Assembly (NCBI GenBank): GCA_018650745.1
Contig: JABIFK010000718.1
Location: 1 to 5,951, forward strand
Length of the DNA: 5,951 bases
Direction: 5' to 3'
DNA from: Candidatus Latescibacterota bacterium
GTDB taxonomy: Bacteria > Latescibacterota > UBA2968
Position numbers and translations under genes: made by a program. Positions 5,883-5,951 of the stretch are shown piece by piece. Positions within the stretch are counted from its first letter, which is position 1, and every line of letters starts with the position of its first letter. The notes beneath the pieces were generated by a model. The model worked only from the letters and a program-made list of their open reading frames with translations, made no database searches and was not told the origin of the DNA.

Positions 5883-5951
5883 TACTCTCCCGAAGGAAAT
5901 TGACGATACGCCTCAAGTTGGTAGGCTTCGCTCTGTTTAGCCCAAGACACA
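5882..5951 (-). CDS. C-terminal end of an unrecognised protein (5' partial)
   Basis: One minus-strand frame runs from the window edge to TAA at 5884-5882 with 22 complete codons, including SWAKQSEAYQLEAYR and ending QFPSGE. The residue mix is like an ordinary soluble protein, and the stop precedes the sulfatase by 84 bp on the same strand, so an operon arrangement is plausible. Too short for any family call. The other two minus frames are not excluded by length; this one is preferred for its protein-like composition and its stop placed at the repeat exactly as the sulfatase's stop is near copy A. Confidence 0.55.
   Translation of the reverse strand, partial: VSWAKQSEAYQLEAYRQFPSGE

Noticed and set aside
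1..5951. CRISPR array, tRNA, rRNA, transposase or phage attachment site
   Set aside because: I saw no regularly spaced repeats, no cloverleaf-like sequence, no rRNA motifs and no transposase motifs on either strand.

Overview
The window looks like bacterial chromosome from a lineage rich in carbohydrate-catabolism genes: a sulfatase, an enolase-superfamily sugar-acid enzyme, a Gfo/Idh/MocA oxidoreductase and an AP-endonuclease-2-type TIM barrel lie within 6 kb. Such mixtures are common in Planctomycetota, Lentisphaerota, Poribacteria and Latescibacterota-like groups. That is inference from gene content only; there is no rRNA or other marker, so the phylum is left open. Standard bacterial Shine-Dalgarno sequences precede most starts, and base composition is near 50% G+C by eye, with the transporter gene looking more AT-rich.

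Layout, left to right. (1) 1-1405, minus: a continuous frame of at least 468 codons joining a sugar-phosphate isomerase/epimerase-type TIM barrel to a Gfo/Idh/MocA NAD(P)-dependent oxidoreductase, cut by the left window edge. (2) 1406-1520: a 115-bp divergent intergenic region with an AT-rich palindrome containing a TATAAT box. (3) 1521-2777, plus: a major facilitator superfamily transporter. (4) 2784-3944, minus: a mandelate racemase/enolase-superfamily enzyme that best starts at a TTG codon and converges on the transporter with a 6-bp gap. (5) 3945-4360: a 416-bp non-coding spacer holding a strong stem-loop, a C-rich tract with a minus-strand G-quadruplex motif, a second hairpin, and a 25-bp G/C-rich repeat. 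(6) 4361-5797, minus: a Cys-type sulfatase without a signal peptide. (7) 5798-5881: a short spacer with a second copy of the G/C-rich repeat. (8) 5882-5951, minus: the last 22 codons of an unrecognised gene.

A reasonable but unproven reading is a catabolic island. The transporter imports or exports a small molecule, the cytoplasmic sulfatase removes a sulfate ester, the enolase-family enzyme dehydrates or epimerises a sugar acid, and the TIM-barrel/dehydrogenase fusion carries out linked oxidation and isomerisation of a sugar or cyclitol. No substrate can be read from the sequence. The most unusual items are the two-enzyme fusion, the pair of near-identical G/C-rich repeats placed directly behind two stop codons in the same orientation, and the structured C-rich spacer.
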